Origin: an uncultured Bacteroidales bacterium
Lineage (GTDB): Bacteria; Bacteroidota; Bacteroidia; Bacteroidales; UBA932
NCBI GenBank assembly: GCA_937906795.1
Contig: CALCUQ010000266.1
Coordinates: 1-6,324, forward strand
DNA: 6,324 nucleotides
Direction of reading: 5' to 3'
Below, piece by piece: positions 1 to 6,324 of the stretch. The notes beneath the pieces were generated by a model. It did not search any database. It was not told the DNA's origin and was given only the letters and a program-made list of their open reading frames with translations. Position numbers and translations under genes: made by a program. Each line of letters opens with the position of its first letter. Positions within the stretch are counted from its first letter, which is position 1.

Positions 1-1
1 C

Positions 2-988
2 AGGACATACAAACACATAGACTCTGTAACTTGCTACAACAACTCCCTTAAAGAAGAAGATTACAGCAAAACACCTCTAAACAAAACTCCGGTTGAATTT
101 TTTGGAGGCGATTCTGCAAAATTCTATTTGAACAATTCTTTGGGTTATGAATTGCTTGATTTTACACAAGAGCAATCAGACAGCCTTGAACTTTATAATG
201 AGACTCACAAAGGTATTATTGTAAAATGCAGCAATCCCGACAAGTTCACTTATGGTGGCAGACTTAATGTAGCTACATTGGAGAATGCAATTTTGTATAT
301 AAAATGTAATTTCCAGCCAACATGGGAAGATGGTCTTGAAAGAAAAGATACTTTAATTGGTATGTATTTCACAAACACATACGCACTTAATATAGCTGAA
401 CATGAGTCATCGCAGATGGTAGACTTGTCAAATGAGCAATTGGACATTCCAATAGAAGGAATTGCAGGTATCAAACCTTACATTGACTGCATGACATTAA
501 AAGACACTCTTGACAATTGGTACAATAGAGTAAAGAGAGATGGATATAATCTTACAATAGGCAATGTAAATTTCTTCTTGCCATTTGAAACTCCTGCTGA
601 TTACAATATGGATACATATCCACCAAACATTTTCCCTGCATTCAGAGAGTATAACGAGGATTTCAATTTGTGGAAATACACTTTTACAGAAGATGTATGG
701 ACAACAAACAATCCTAACGGCGCTATCAACAGATCTCTTGAATACTACTATGGAGACATTTCATATTACATAAGAGATATTTTTGCAACAGACAAGAGTG
801 AGCTGGCAGATGCACATTTGGACGTATGGTTTATGCCATTGGTAAGCACAGAAGACCAATATGGCAATGAGACATATGATGTAGATATGAAAGCATACTA
901 CAAGGGAAACATAAATGGTAATCTTAACACCAAGGGTAAGCCTAGAATTAAGATTATGTATGTATTGAATAGAGCTTTAGAGAACTAA
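2..988 (+). CDS. Probable DUF4270-family secreted lipoprotein, 3' part only
   Basis: The reading frame is open from the window's first complete codon to TAA at 986-988, giving 328 residues, so the gene starts upstream. A TTG at 128 is internal and not a convincing start. The protein is rich in Tyr, Asn and Asp, lacks membrane helices in the visible part, and looks like a beta-rich extracellular domain. The segment LNNSLGYELLDF followed about 20 residues later by ETHKGIIVKC, then IGNVNFFLPFE and a C-terminal region with ISYYIRDIF, resembles the layout I recall for DUF4270 proteins of Bacteroidota (normally about 450-550 residues with an N-terminal lipoprotein signal). The signal peptide and lipobox would lie outside the window. 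The function of the family is not established. The assignment rests on remembered patterns, so another Bacteroidota surface family is possible. A terminator follows directly, so this is the last gene of its transcript. Confidence 0.6.
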   Translation, partial: RTYKHIDSVTCYNNSLKEEDYSKTPLNKTPVEFFGGDSAKFYLNNSLGYELLDFTQEQSDSLELYNETHKGIIVKCSNPDKFTYGGRLNVATLENAILYIKCNFQPTWEDGLERKDTLIGMYFTNTYALNIAEHESSQMVDLSNEQLDIPIEGIAGIKPYIDCMTLKDTLDNWYNRVKRDGYNLTIGNVNFFLPFETPADYNMDTYPPNIFPAFREYNEDFNLWKYTFTEDVWTTNNPNGAINRSLEYYYGDISYYIRDIFATDKSELADAHLDVWFMPLVSTEDQYGNETYDVDMKAYYKGNINGNLNTKGKPRIKIMYVLNRALEN

Positions 989-1003
989 ATACATCAAATA
1001 GAT

Positions 1004-1042
1004 AAAAAAAGGTATCCACAGCATATATGGATATCTTTTTTT
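1004..1042 (+). terminator. Rho-independent terminator after the DUF4270-like gene
   Basis: An eight-base arm at 1011-1018 (GGTATCCA) pairs with 1028-1035 (TGGATATC) with one G-T wobble around a 9-nt loop. Seven As (1004-1010) and seven Ts (1036-1042) extend the stem to 15 bp and supply the U-tract. It lies 15 nt past the stop codon. Because the A and T tracts are symmetric it could also act on the minus strand, but no minus-strand gene ends here. Confidence 0.88.
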
Positions 1043-1065
1043 GTGCTTAAATACCCAATTGTAGT

Positions 1066-1098
1066 TATTGGCTAATAAGCAAATGAAATATAACTTTG
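1066..1098 (+). promoter_or_regulatory. Bacteroidota-type promoter of feoAB
   Basis: A -33-like TATTG (1066-1070) and a -7 box TAACTTTG (1091-1098, matching TAnnTTTG) are separated by 20 bp, within the normal 19-21 bp. The -7 box ends 18 nt before the ATG, implying a short AT-rich leader without a Shine-Dalgarno sequence. The sequence TTTG-GGG-CGCAAAAT (1095-1109) follows and recurs at the PHP gene promoter. I found no convincing Fur-type 19-bp operator by eye. Confidence 0.65.
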
Positions 1099-1116
1099 GG
1101 GCGCAAAATATTATAG

Positions 1117-3489
1117 ATGAAATTATCAGAATTACATAGCGGAGAATCGGCATACATTGTTAAAGTTGCCGGAAACGGAGGATTCAGAAAGAGGATTATT
1201 GAAATGGGATTTGTAAGAGGGCAAAAGGTAACATCCCTACAGAATTCCCCTTTGAATGACCCCATAAAATATTCCGTTATGGGATATGATATTTCTTTAA
1301 GACGCAGTGAGGCTGAAATGATTGAAGTCCTTACATCTGAACAAGAGGGAAGGGAATTTGAGACACGCTGCAAAAGCATCTTTGTATCTGACTGCAACAC
1401 ATGCCAGGGGGAGAGTTGTGCTCTTGGCGGGTGCTGTGGGAAAATAAAGGCTCCCACCAGAAACAATGTCATAAACATAGCTTTAATTGGCAATCCAAAT
1501 AGCGGAAAAACCTCTCTTTTCAATATTTTGTCGGGGAGTAAAGAGAGGGTTGGAAATTATAGCGGGGTTACTGTAGATGCCAAAATGGGGCATTTTGATT
1601 ATAAAGGATACAGATTCAATATTACCGACCTTCCTGGAACTTACTCATTGTCTGCTTATTCTCCAGAAGAAATATATGTAAGGCAACATCTTTTCAATAA
1701 TAGTCCAGATATAATAATCAATGCTGTTGTGGCATCTAATCTGGAAAGGAACCTGTACCTTACAACAGAAATTATTGACCTTAATATTCCAACTGTTGTA
1801 GCTCTCAATATGTACGATGAGCTTAAAAGAAGCGGTTCCCAATTAGATATTCCTCAACTGGAAAGCATTATGGGTATCCCTTTTGTTCCCACTGTAGCTA
1901 AAACCGGCGAAGGCCTTGGAGCATTGCTGGATACCGCTATTGATATGTTTGAGGGGAAAAACAATATCCTTAGACATATTCATGTCAATTATGGCTCTGC
2001 CATTGAAGAGGAAATAGCAAAAGTTGGAAAAATATTGCGCCAAAGCGAATATATCCCATACCAGTTTCCATACAGATATTGGGCACTTAAACTCATTGAA
2101 AATGATTCTGAAGCGGATAAAGTGCTTGAAAAAACCTCTAATTACAATGAGTTAAAAGCCCAGGCCGGCAAATCCAGCTTAAATATCTCAAAAGTACTTG
2201 GGCAAGATGCAGAAAGTGCAATAAGCGATTACAGATATGGATTCATTGCCGGAGCTCTACAGGAGACTCTGGTTAAAGGAAAGGTAAATACAAACGAGAA
2301 ATCAAGGCATATAGATTTGCTTGTGGCCAACAAATGGTTGGGATTCCCTATCTTTATATTTATAGTATGGGTAATGTTCTATGCTACTTTTACCCTTGGG
2401 GCATATCCACAAGAGTGGATTGAGAATGCATTTGAATGGGCAAGTGTTATGCTGAGCAACAATTTGCCAGATTGTGCAGCTAAAGATTTACTTATAGATG
2501 GAATCTTAGGCGGTATTGGTGGAGTTGCTGTGTTTATTCCAAATATTCTTATATTGTATCTGTTCATATCACTTATGGAGGATTCTGGGTATATGGCCAG
2601 GGCTGCTTTTATTATGGACAGACTTATGCACTCTATGGGATTGCATGGGAAATCGTTTATTCCTCTAATTATGGGATTTGGATGTAATGTACCTGCAATA
2701 ATGGGGGCAAGAACAATTGAGAGTACAAGCAGCAGGATAATAACTATTCTTGTTACCCCTTTTATGTCATGCAGTGCAAGACTACCTGTATATTTGTTGT
2801 TGATTGGGACATTTTTTCCCAATAATGCAGCTACAGTACTTATATCACTTTACCTTCTGGGATGTATTGTGGCTATAATTACCGCCAGAATACTAAGAAA
2901 AACATTCTACAGTAAAGATGACACTCCATTTGTAATGGAGCTTCCCCCTTACAGAATCCCTACCGGTTACGCAGTAATGAAACACATGTGGGAGAAATGT
3001 GAACAATATCTGAGAAAGATAGGTACTGTTATATTACTCTCTACAATAATTATATGGGTGCTGAGTTATTATCCTAAATCAGACAATTTACCTGAATCAC
3101 AGCAGGCAGAACAATCATACATTGGAATGATTGGTAAAACAATAGAGCCTGTAATGGAGCCATTGGGGCTCAATTGGAGAGCCAGTGTTGCCATAGTATC
3201 GAGCATCCCGGCAAAAGAGCTTGTAGTGAGCACCATGGGAGTACTTTATGACAGGGAGAATGAAGAGGACCTTAAGGAAGCTGTTATAAAATCAAATGAT
3301 TACACTGCGGCATCTGCTATGTCATTTATGGTATTCATTTTACTGTTCTTCCCTTGTATTGCTACAATTACAGCTGTAGTAGCTGAAACCGGGAACAAAT
3401 GGTGGGGGGTATTTACCGTAGTGTACAATACCACTATAGCGTGGATTATAGCTTACCTGGTGTATCAGATTGCCTTGTTTGCAATATAA
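1117..3489 (+). CDS. feoB: Ferrous iron transporter FeoAB (FeoA-FeoB fusion GTPase-permease)
   Basis: This is a 790-residue inner-membrane Fe2+ importer. An in-frame TAG immediately before the ATG fixes the start. Residues 1-75 are an SH3-like FeoA domain (GGFRKRIIEMGFVRG). Residues 85-107 form a linker with six cysteines (C85, C93, C96, C101, C106, C107). The G-protein domain spans about 118-280: G1 GNPNSGKT (125-132), switch I Thr152 in GNYSGVTVD, G3 DLPG (171-174), G4 NMYD (231-234) and G5 around TVAKTGEG (259-266). A helical GDI-like spacer follows to about 400. The permease has roughly eight to nine hydrophobic segments from 406 to 789, with conserved GFGCNVPA (Cys523), FMSCSARLP (Cys552) and SSIPAKELVVSTMG (695-708). 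Length is normal for the fused form. No separate FeoC or small FeoB-associated Cys-rich protein lies nearby. It has its own promoter and no clear terminator, and its 3' end overlaps the convergent polyferredoxin gene. The family assignment is secure. Confidence 0.98.
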   Translation: MKLSELHSGESAYIVKVAGNGGFRKRIIEMGFVRGQKVTSLQNSPLNDPIKYSVMGYDISLRRSEAEMIEVLTSEQEGREFETRCKSIFVSDCNTCQGESCALGGCCGKIKAPTRNNVINIALIGNPNSGKTSLFNILSGSKERVGNYSGVTVDAKMGHFDYKGYRFNITDLPGTYSLSAYSPEEIYVRQHLFNNSPDIIINAVVASNLERNLYLTTEIIDLNIPTVVALNMYDELKRSGSQLDIPQLESIMGIPFVPTVAKTGEGLGALLDTAIDMFEGKNNILRHIHVNYGSAIEEEIAKVGKILRQSEYIPYQFPYRYWALKLIENDSEADKVLEKTSNYNELKAQAGKSSLNISKVLGQDAESAISDYRYGFIAGALQETLVKGKVNTNEKSRHIDLLVANKWLGFPIFIFIVWVMFYATFTLGAYPQEWIENAFEWASVMLSNNLPDCAAKDLLIDGILGGIGGVAVFIPNILILYLFISLMEDSGYMARAAFIMDRLMHSMGLHGKSFIPLIMGFGCNVPAIMGARTIESTSSRIITILVTPFMSCSARLPVYLLLIGTFFPNNAATVLISLYLLGCIVAIITARILRKTFYSKDDTPFVMELPPYRIPTGYAVMKHMWEKCEQYLRKIGTVILLSTIIIWVLSYYPKSDNLPESQQAEQSYIGMIGKTIEPVMEPLGLNWRASVAIVSSIPAKELVVSTMGVLYDRENEEDLKEAVIKSNDYTAASAMSFMVFILLFFPCIATITAVVAETGNKWWGVFTVVYNTTIAWIIAYLVYQIALFAI

Positions 3490-4370
3490 ATTGCACATAA
3501 AACAAACAATACAACCACTACAAAAGGGAGCCAAAGTCCCTTAACCCTATTTTGCCCCTCTCTTGTATTGCATATACCAATTTTCAGTGCATCATTTTTA
3601 CAATGGCGTACACATTCGCCACACAAATTGCAATCAATATCCACTACCCTTGATTGCTTTGAAAGAGTTATACTATATGGGCATGCCTTACTGCATTCAC
3701 CACATCCTACGCATTTGTTTTTATCTTTATGAATATGAAGCAGAGAGATATTGTATTCTGCTTTGTATGTAAAAATCTCAAGAAGATATGCCACAACTGA
3801 TAAAGCAACAATATATACAATAGTGGGGAGATAAATATCTGCACAAGTGAGAATCCACATTACAAAAGTTATAGCAACAAAAGTAAACGTAAACTTTAAC
3901 ATATTCCCCATTGCTGCTGCAGGACATAAGTATTTGCATCCAAACATATCAACAAAAAGAGAGAGTAAGATAGAAATTACAATAAATATTACTGTTGGGG
4001 TAACAAAGCGCACAAGCAATATATGCAAAGGCTCATTGGCAATAAGGCTACCATAAACAGCAATAAACATATAAGATACTACCGAAAAAATTATATATTT
4101 GAATGCCCTAAGTAATTTATCGGCAACAGTGCCTCTTGAAATATATAACACTCTTATATTTAGCACTCTCCTTACCTTTACAACCAGTTCACTTATAAAA
4201 CCAACCGGGCAGAGGTAACTGCAGAAAATCTTATTGGTAAAAAGAACAGACAAGGCAAAAGGTATCAAAAGTGAGAGCAAAGTAAGATTATAAGTTGCTC
4301 CACAACACAGCAATACCAATACCCACATCTGGCAAACATATCTTACTCTTTTATTACCAATAACATTCAT
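3465..4370 (-). CDS. Membrane-bound polyferredoxin (NapH/MauN-like 4Fe-4S protein)
   Basis: A 301-residue integral membrane iron-sulfur protein. I chose ATG at 4370; an in-frame TTG at 4376 would add two residues but sits closer to the predicted promoter. Hydrophobic segments occur at about 13-45, 88-112, 120-142, 158-176, 182-200 and 279-298. Two CxxxCP motifs follow membrane segments (C50-SYL-C54-P and C145-KYL-C149-P), as in the Fer4_5 domains of NapH, MauN and related proteins. A soluble 2x[4Fe-4S] ferredoxin domain lies at 218-262: C220xxC223xxC226xxxC230P and C247xxC250xxC253xxxC257. All eight cluster cysteines are present. Such proteins pass electrons at the membrane, for instance in nitrate, methylamine or iron-uptake systems; none of the usual nap or mau partners are in the window. 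It ends inside the 3' end of feoAB, so an iron-related redox role is possible but inferred only from position. Confidence 0.9.
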   Translation of the reverse strand: MNVIGNKRVRYVCQMWVLVLLCCGATYNLTLLSLLIPFALSVLFTNKIFCSYLCPVGFISELVVKVRRVLNIRVLYISRGTVADKLLRAFKYIIFSVVSYMFIAVYGSLIANEPLHILLVRFVTPTVIFIVISILLSLFVDMFGCKYLCPAAAMGNMLKFTFTFVAITFVMWILTCADIYLPTIVYIVALSVVAYLLEIFTYKAEYNISLLHIHKDKNKCVGCGECSKACPYSITLSKQSRVVDIDCNLCGECVRHCKNDALKIGICNTREGQNRVKGLWLPFVVVVLFVLCAIYIANKAI

Positions 4371-4380
4371 ACTCAAAATA

Positions 4381-4412
4381 TATTGGACACAAAGTTATAA
4401 TTTTTACCTTTG
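4381..4412 (+). promoter_or_regulatory. Promoter of the PHP phosphoesterase gene
   Basis: TATTG (4381-4385) and TACCTTTG (4405-4412) are separated by 19 bp and fit the Bacteroidota -33/-7 consensus. The box is followed by CAG-CGCAAAAT (4413-4423), with TTTGC and GCAAA arms around AGC. The leader to the ATG is about 40 nt, minus the few bases before the start point, and carries no clear Shine-Dalgarno sequence. Confidence 0.65.
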
Positions 4413-4422
4413 CAGCGCAAAA
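4390..4422 (-). promoter_or_regulatory. Promoter of the polyferredoxin gene
   Basis: Read on the minus strand, TTTTG (4422 to 4418) is a -33-like box and TAACTTTG (4397 to 4390) a -7 box, with a 20-bp spacer. The -7 octamer is identical to that of feoAB, and its distance to the ATG (19 nt) is nearly the same (18 nt for feoAB). It overlaps the oppositely directed promoter of the PHP gene. Confidence 0.55.
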
Positions 4423-4452
4423 TTAGAGATCCAGTAAAGTTAAGCAACAGAT

Positions 4453-5286
4453 ATGAATTTTTTTGACAACCATACTCATTCCACTTTTTCTCCCGACAGT
4501 TCAATGACTCTTAAAGAGGCTGTGGAGGTTGCACTCAAACGCAATCTTGCAGGGGTGGCCATTACTGACCACTATGACATAGATCCGGCATTGGAAGAAA
4601 TGGACTTTAGTTTTGATCCTTTGCAACAACAGGAAGCCATAGACAAAATTTCTTATGAATATGGTCTTGGAACAAGCAATAGACAGTTACAGTTATTAAA
4701 AGGGATAGAGGTTGGACTTATGTCTGGCAAGTGGATGAATATTATCAAAGAATTTACAGGCAAATATAGTTTTGATACAGTAATTGCATCATTGCACACA
4801 ATTGACGGCACCGATCCATACAGAAGGACATATTACAAAGGCAGAGATGCATACCAGGCATATTCATATGCACTTGAGCAAATGTACAATCTTTGCGTAG
4901 AGTTCAAAGATTTTGACATTCTGGGGCACTATGACTATGTTGCAAGATATTCTCCATACTCCAAGGAGGATAGAAATATTACATATAAAAAATACGGAGA
5001 CTACATAGATGCCTTACTAAAATACCTTGCAGAAAACGGCAAAACATTTGAAATAAACACAAAAACATATACAAACCACGCTGGTTACATTCCTGAGCTG
5101 GATCTGACTATACTTAAAAGATTTAAAGAACTTGGAGGGGAGGCTCTAAGTATTGGGTCTGATTCTCATGCATGCGACAGACTTGGAGACAATTTTGAGC
5201 TTTACAGTCAAATTATAAAAGATTGCGGTTTCAAGTATCTGGTATACTTTAAAAACAGAAAGCCCAATTACTATACAATCAAATAA
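4453..5286 (+). CDS. PHP-domain phosphoesterase, histidinol-phosphatase (HisJ) family
   Basis: A 277-residue cytosolic metal-dependent phosphoesterase; ATG 4453 is the first start after an in-frame TAA at 4441. PHP-fold metal-ligand motifs are all visible: HTHS (H7, H9), ITDH (D39, H40), the glutamate of GIEVG (E86), SLHTIDG (H115), ILGHYDYV (H159) and the C-terminal GSDSHA (D237, H239). The SxxHTIDG and GHYDYVARY segments and the length of about 270 residues fit the HisJ type of histidinol-phosphate phosphatase, which removes phosphate from L-histidinol phosphate in histidine synthesis. No his gene is nearby, and many Bacteroidota use a HAD-type HisB for that step, so this paralogue may act on a different phosphate ester. 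Family placement is firm, substrate is not. It seems to be transcribed alone, from its own promoter to a hairpin terminator. Confidence 0.87.
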   Translation: MNFFDNHTHSTFSPDSSMTLKEAVEVALKRNLAGVAITDHYDIDPALEEMDFSFDPLQQQEAIDKISYEYGLGTSNRQLQLLKGIEVGLMSGKWMNIIKEFTGKYSFDTVIASLHTIDGTDPYRRTYYKGRDAYQAYSYALEQMYNLCVEFKDFDILGHYDYVARYSPYSKEDRNITYKKYGDYIDALLKYLAENGKTFEINTKTYTNHAGYIPELDLTILKRFKELGGEALSIGSDSHACDRLGDNFELYSQIIKDCGFKYLVYFKNRKPNYYTIK

Positions 5287-5290
5287 GCAG

Positions 5291-5320
5291 AAAAACAGGA
5301 GGCGGTCAATTGGCCGCCTC
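5291..5320. terminator. Bidirectional terminator between convergent genes
   Basis: GAGGCGG (5299-5305) pairs with CCGCCTC (5314-5320); a T-G and a C-G pair extend the stem to 9 bp with an AATT loop. Read on the minus strand the hairpin is followed shortly by five Ts (complement of 5291-5295), a good terminator for the dipeptidase gene. On the plus strand the downstream tract is weaker (TTATTCTATTTTA, 5323-5335) but probably serves the PHP gene. It fills the 41-bp gap between the two stop codons. Confidence 0.82.
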
Positions 5321-5327
5321 AGTTATT

Positions 5328-6323
5328 CTATTTTACCATCAGATGTTCTTTAGTGTCTTTTACTACCTGCTCTTTCCAATGCTCGCTATAGCCAGGTTGT
5401 GATGGATTTGCAGGAATTCCTTTACCATAACCATTATCTTTAAATGTTCCGTCGGGATTCTGAACTTTAACATTTCCATCTATGTACTTGATTAAAAGAT
5501 ACTCATCAAGCTCTTTCCATTTTTTGAACATTCTCTCTGCAAACTTTTCGCTCCATACAGTAAGGTATTCCTTAACTTTCTGCGGTTCTGTATTATAAAG
5601 CCTTAGAGCCTCCTCATCAACTGTAGGGATAATCTGCATTGCTCCATTTTCATGCTCATTTGCAGTTTTCTGAACCTCCGGAGCCAATAAATTGTATCTC
5701 AAATATGCAAATTGGGCTACTCTGTTAAATAACCAGAATGCAGATGTAGGAGAATAAGTTGTCATATTTCCGTTCCCATGTGCAAAACAATTTGGCACTC
5801 TAATACCGCTCGAATAGACAGGTGTCAAACAAGAAAGTGCAGCATCATCTACTCCAAACCATAAAATTCCGCCTATTTCATCTGGAAGCCAGCTCCTTGC
5901 CTGCCCAAGTAACCAAAAACCAGTCTGCTGGGTTGCAATAGCTCTTTCGTTTGTATACTCCAGCTCCCCTACCTTAAAATACATTGGACGCCATCTGTAT
6001 GGAAGTTCAAAACCACCTGCTCCAATATCTTTTCTCATATCAAGTGGGGTATCTTCATAGTGATCTCTCATTACATCTGCAACCTCTTTTACAGTTACTT
6101 TGTGGGCAGGTTTTATATATAGAGGCATTTTGTTGGCAGGGTTTGCACCGCTTGCAAAATCAAAGTAGTCCATTGCTGGCTTCTCTCCTATCATTCCTCC
6201 GCCAAGGATATTGAATGCAGCCCATACACGTGCCTCACAGGCTCTAAGTGCGCTGAAATCTGCTGGGGCATATGTATCGCAGAAACTGAAATCCTCATCT
6301 GTTCCTTCATATAGGCCGGCCTC
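5328..6323 (-). CDS. C69-family dipeptidase, C-terminal part (5' end outside window)
   Basis: The frame is open from the window's right edge to TAG at 5330-5328, giving 331 residues; the Met codon at 6194 is internal because homologous sequence continues before it. Numbered from the edge, FSFCDTYAPADFSALRACEARVW-type sequence (12-34) matches the conserved FSFxDTYxPxDF...CEARVW stretch of Peptidase_C69 (PepD/dipeptidase A). LWFGVDDA (154-161), a TPVYSSGIRVP segment (about 167-177), SAFWLFNRVA (194-203), a YLRYN segment (207-211) and WKELDEYLLIKYIDG (269-283) follow the same family. These are N-terminal-nucleophile cysteine peptidases cleaving dipeptides; full length is usually about 500-550 residues. 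The catalytic Cys near the N-terminus and any signal peptide lie outside the window, so activity and location cannot be judged. The visible part shows no frameshift or internal stop. Confidence 0.9.
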   Translation of the reverse strand, partial: EAGLYEGTDEDFSFCDTYAPADFSALRACEARVWAAFNILGGGMIGEKPAMDYFDFASGANPANKMPLYIKPAHKVTVKEVADVMRDHYEDTPLDMRKDIGAGGFELPYRWRPMYFKVGELEYTNERAIATQQTGFWLLGQARSWLPDEIGGILWFGVDDAALSCLTPVYSSGIRVPNCFAHGNGNMTTYSPTSAFWLFNRVAQFAYLRYNLLAPEVQKTANEHENGAMQIIPTVDEEALRLYNTEPQKVKEYLTVWSEKFAERMFKKWKELDEYLLIKYIDGNVKVQNPDGTFKDNGYGKGIPANPSQPGYSEHWKEQVVKDTKEHLMVK

Positions 6324-6324
6324 C

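Noticed and set aside
1071..1116. Fur box or other iron operator ahead of feoAB
   Set aside because: No palindrome close to the Fur consensus could be seen; AT-richness alone is not support.
1065..1523. 152-residue open frame on the minus strand
   Set aside because: It lies antisense to the feoAB start, FeoA domain and G1 motif, and also covers the feoAB promoter; its translation shows no recognisable domain.
2379..2822. 147-residue open frame on the minus strand
   Set aside because: It is a shadow of the FeoB permease region, whose biased codons for hydrophobic residues leave the opposite strand open; no own promoter or family match.
3524..3542. Possible terminator hairpin for feoAB (AAGGGA / TCCCTT, 7-nt loop)
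   Set aside because: The stem is only 6 bp, no T-tract follows directly, and it lies inside the polyferredoxin coding sequence.
6192..6194. Met codon as the start of the dipeptidase gene
   Set aside because: Upstream codons to the window edge encode conserved C69 sequence (FSFCDTYAPADF, CEARVW), so the gene begins beyond the window.
5984..6214. 76-residue open frame on the plus strand
   Set aside because: It is antisense to the C69 dipeptidase, which has strong family motifs in this stretch; the Leu/Gln-rich translation is typical of a shadow frame.

Overview
The window looks like chromosomal DNA of an AT-rich member of the Bacteroidota, most likely the order Bacteroidales. Four things point there: a FeoA-FeoB fusion with the GNYSGVTVD switch region typical of that group, a DUF4270-like protein (a family essentially confined to the phylum), Bacteroidota-type promoters (-33 TTG and -7 TAnnTTTG about 20 bp apart), and starts without clear Shine-Dalgarno sequences. 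No mobile element, RNA gene, CRISPR array or phage gene was recognised.

Layout. Positions 2-988 (+) hold the 3' part of a probable DUF4270-family secreted protein, closed by a strong hairpin terminator. Positions 1117-3489 (+) encode a complete FeoAB ferrous-iron transporter, with its own promoter and an unusual six-cysteine stretch between the FeoA and G-protein domains. Running toward it on the minus strand is a complete membrane polyferredoxin of NapH/MauN type (3465-4370); the two genes overlap tail to tail by 25 bp. A 76-82 bp gap then separates it from a divergent PHP-domain phosphoesterase of the histidinol-phosphatase (HisJ) family (4453-5286, +), and two oppositely directed promoters appear to overlap in that gap. 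A bidirectional terminator lies between the PHP gene and the 3' part of a C69-family dipeptidase (5328-6323, -), whose 5' end is beyond the window.

The only functional link suggested by the sequence is iron and redox: FeoAB imports Fe2+ across the inner membrane, and the neighbouring membrane protein carries two [4Fe-4S] ferredoxin motifs and two CxxxCP motifs. The outer genes (DUF4270, PHP phosphatase, dipeptidase) look like independent single-gene units. Nothing here is clearly a previously undescribed multi-gene system. The best leads are the cysteine-rich FeoAB linker, the adjacent polyferredoxin, and the overlapping promoters.
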